From assembly GCA_028292345.1 (NCBI GenBank), contig JAQGMN010000208.1, forward strand, positions 1-5,922: DNA of 5,922 bases, written 5' to 3'. The DNA comes from Polaromonas sp. (GTDB lineage: Bacteria > Pseudomonadota > Gammaproteobacteria > Burkholderiales > Burkholderiaceae_C). This document shows, piece by piece, positions 5,833 to 5,922 of the stretch (positions are counted from its first letter, which is position 1; each line of letters opens with the position of its first letter). Below the pieces are notes generated by a model. It was not told the DNA's origin, did not search any database, and worked only from the letters and a program-made list of their open reading frames with translations. The position numbers and the translations under genes were made by a program.

Positions 5833-5882
5833 GGGCTTGGCACGCCTTCAACCCCTGAAAAATCCGGTAAATCCAATAGTTA

Positions 5883-5912
5883 TTGCAAATAAGAGCGATT
5901 CCTATTTATAAT
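5883..5912 (+). promoter_or_regulatory. Sigma-70 promoter reading out of the window
   Basis: TTGCAA (5883-5888, 4 of 6) and a perfect TATAAT (5907-5912) stand 18 bases apart in an AT-rich stretch. Start of transcription would be near 5919. No coding sequence follows within the window, so the gene served lies beyond base 5922. Confidence 0.5.
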
Positions 5913-5922
5913 TAGACCTTCT

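Noticed and set aside
5838..5853. TGGCACG resembling a sigma-54 -24 element
   Set aside because: The -12 part is CAACC instead of TTGCA/T (1 of 5 matches), lacking the essential GC.

Overview
The window looks like chromosomal DNA of a GC-rich betaproteobacterium, most likely of the Comamonadaceae (Polaromonas, Rhodoferax or Acidovorax type). This rests on codon use, on the character of the proteins, and on an intergenic repeat of a kind I associate with that family. It is ordinary core-type sequence with an iron theme. I see no phage, insertion sequence, CRISPR, tRNA or rRNA, and I do not claim a new multi-gene system.

Layout: (1) 20-1363, minus strand: a membrane-anchored DUF3422 protein. 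(2) 1441-1731, minus strand: a small stand-alone HNH nuclease-family protein. (3) 1732-1865: a divergent intergenic region that also carries the probable bfr promoter. (4) 1866-2342, plus strand: bacterioferritin, followed by a clear Rho-independent terminator. (5) 2467-2494: a Fur-box-like inverted repeat lying on a promoter. (6) 2617-4899, plus strand: a TonB-dependent siderophore receptor of the Fiu/PiuA type, probably starting at a TTG codon. (7) 5000-5707, plus strand: PiuC/YbiX, an Fe(II)/2-oxoglutarate dioxygenase-family protein. (8) 5708-5922: a gene-free end with a possible terminator, a Comamonadaceae-type repeat, a perfect FNR/Anr-type palindrome, and a good sigma-70 promoter pointing out of the window.

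How the genes fit together: under iron starvation Fur would release the promoter at about 2490. The outer-membrane receptor would then be made to import a ferric (probably catecholate-type) siderophore using TonB energy. PiuC is the usual companion of such receptors (fiu-ybiX in E. coli, piuA-piuC in Pseudomonas) and is probably read from the same transcript. Bacterioferritin next door stores iron when it is plentiful, but has its own promoter and terminator, so it is a neighbour and not an operon member. The two minus-strand genes show no visible link to iron.

Points most worth a second look: a Thr in place of a ferroxidase-centre Glu in the bacterioferritin; the TTG start of the receptor, since the longest reading frame runs across the Fur box and promoter; the FNR-type site at the right edge; and two diverged copies of what may be one intergenic repeat.
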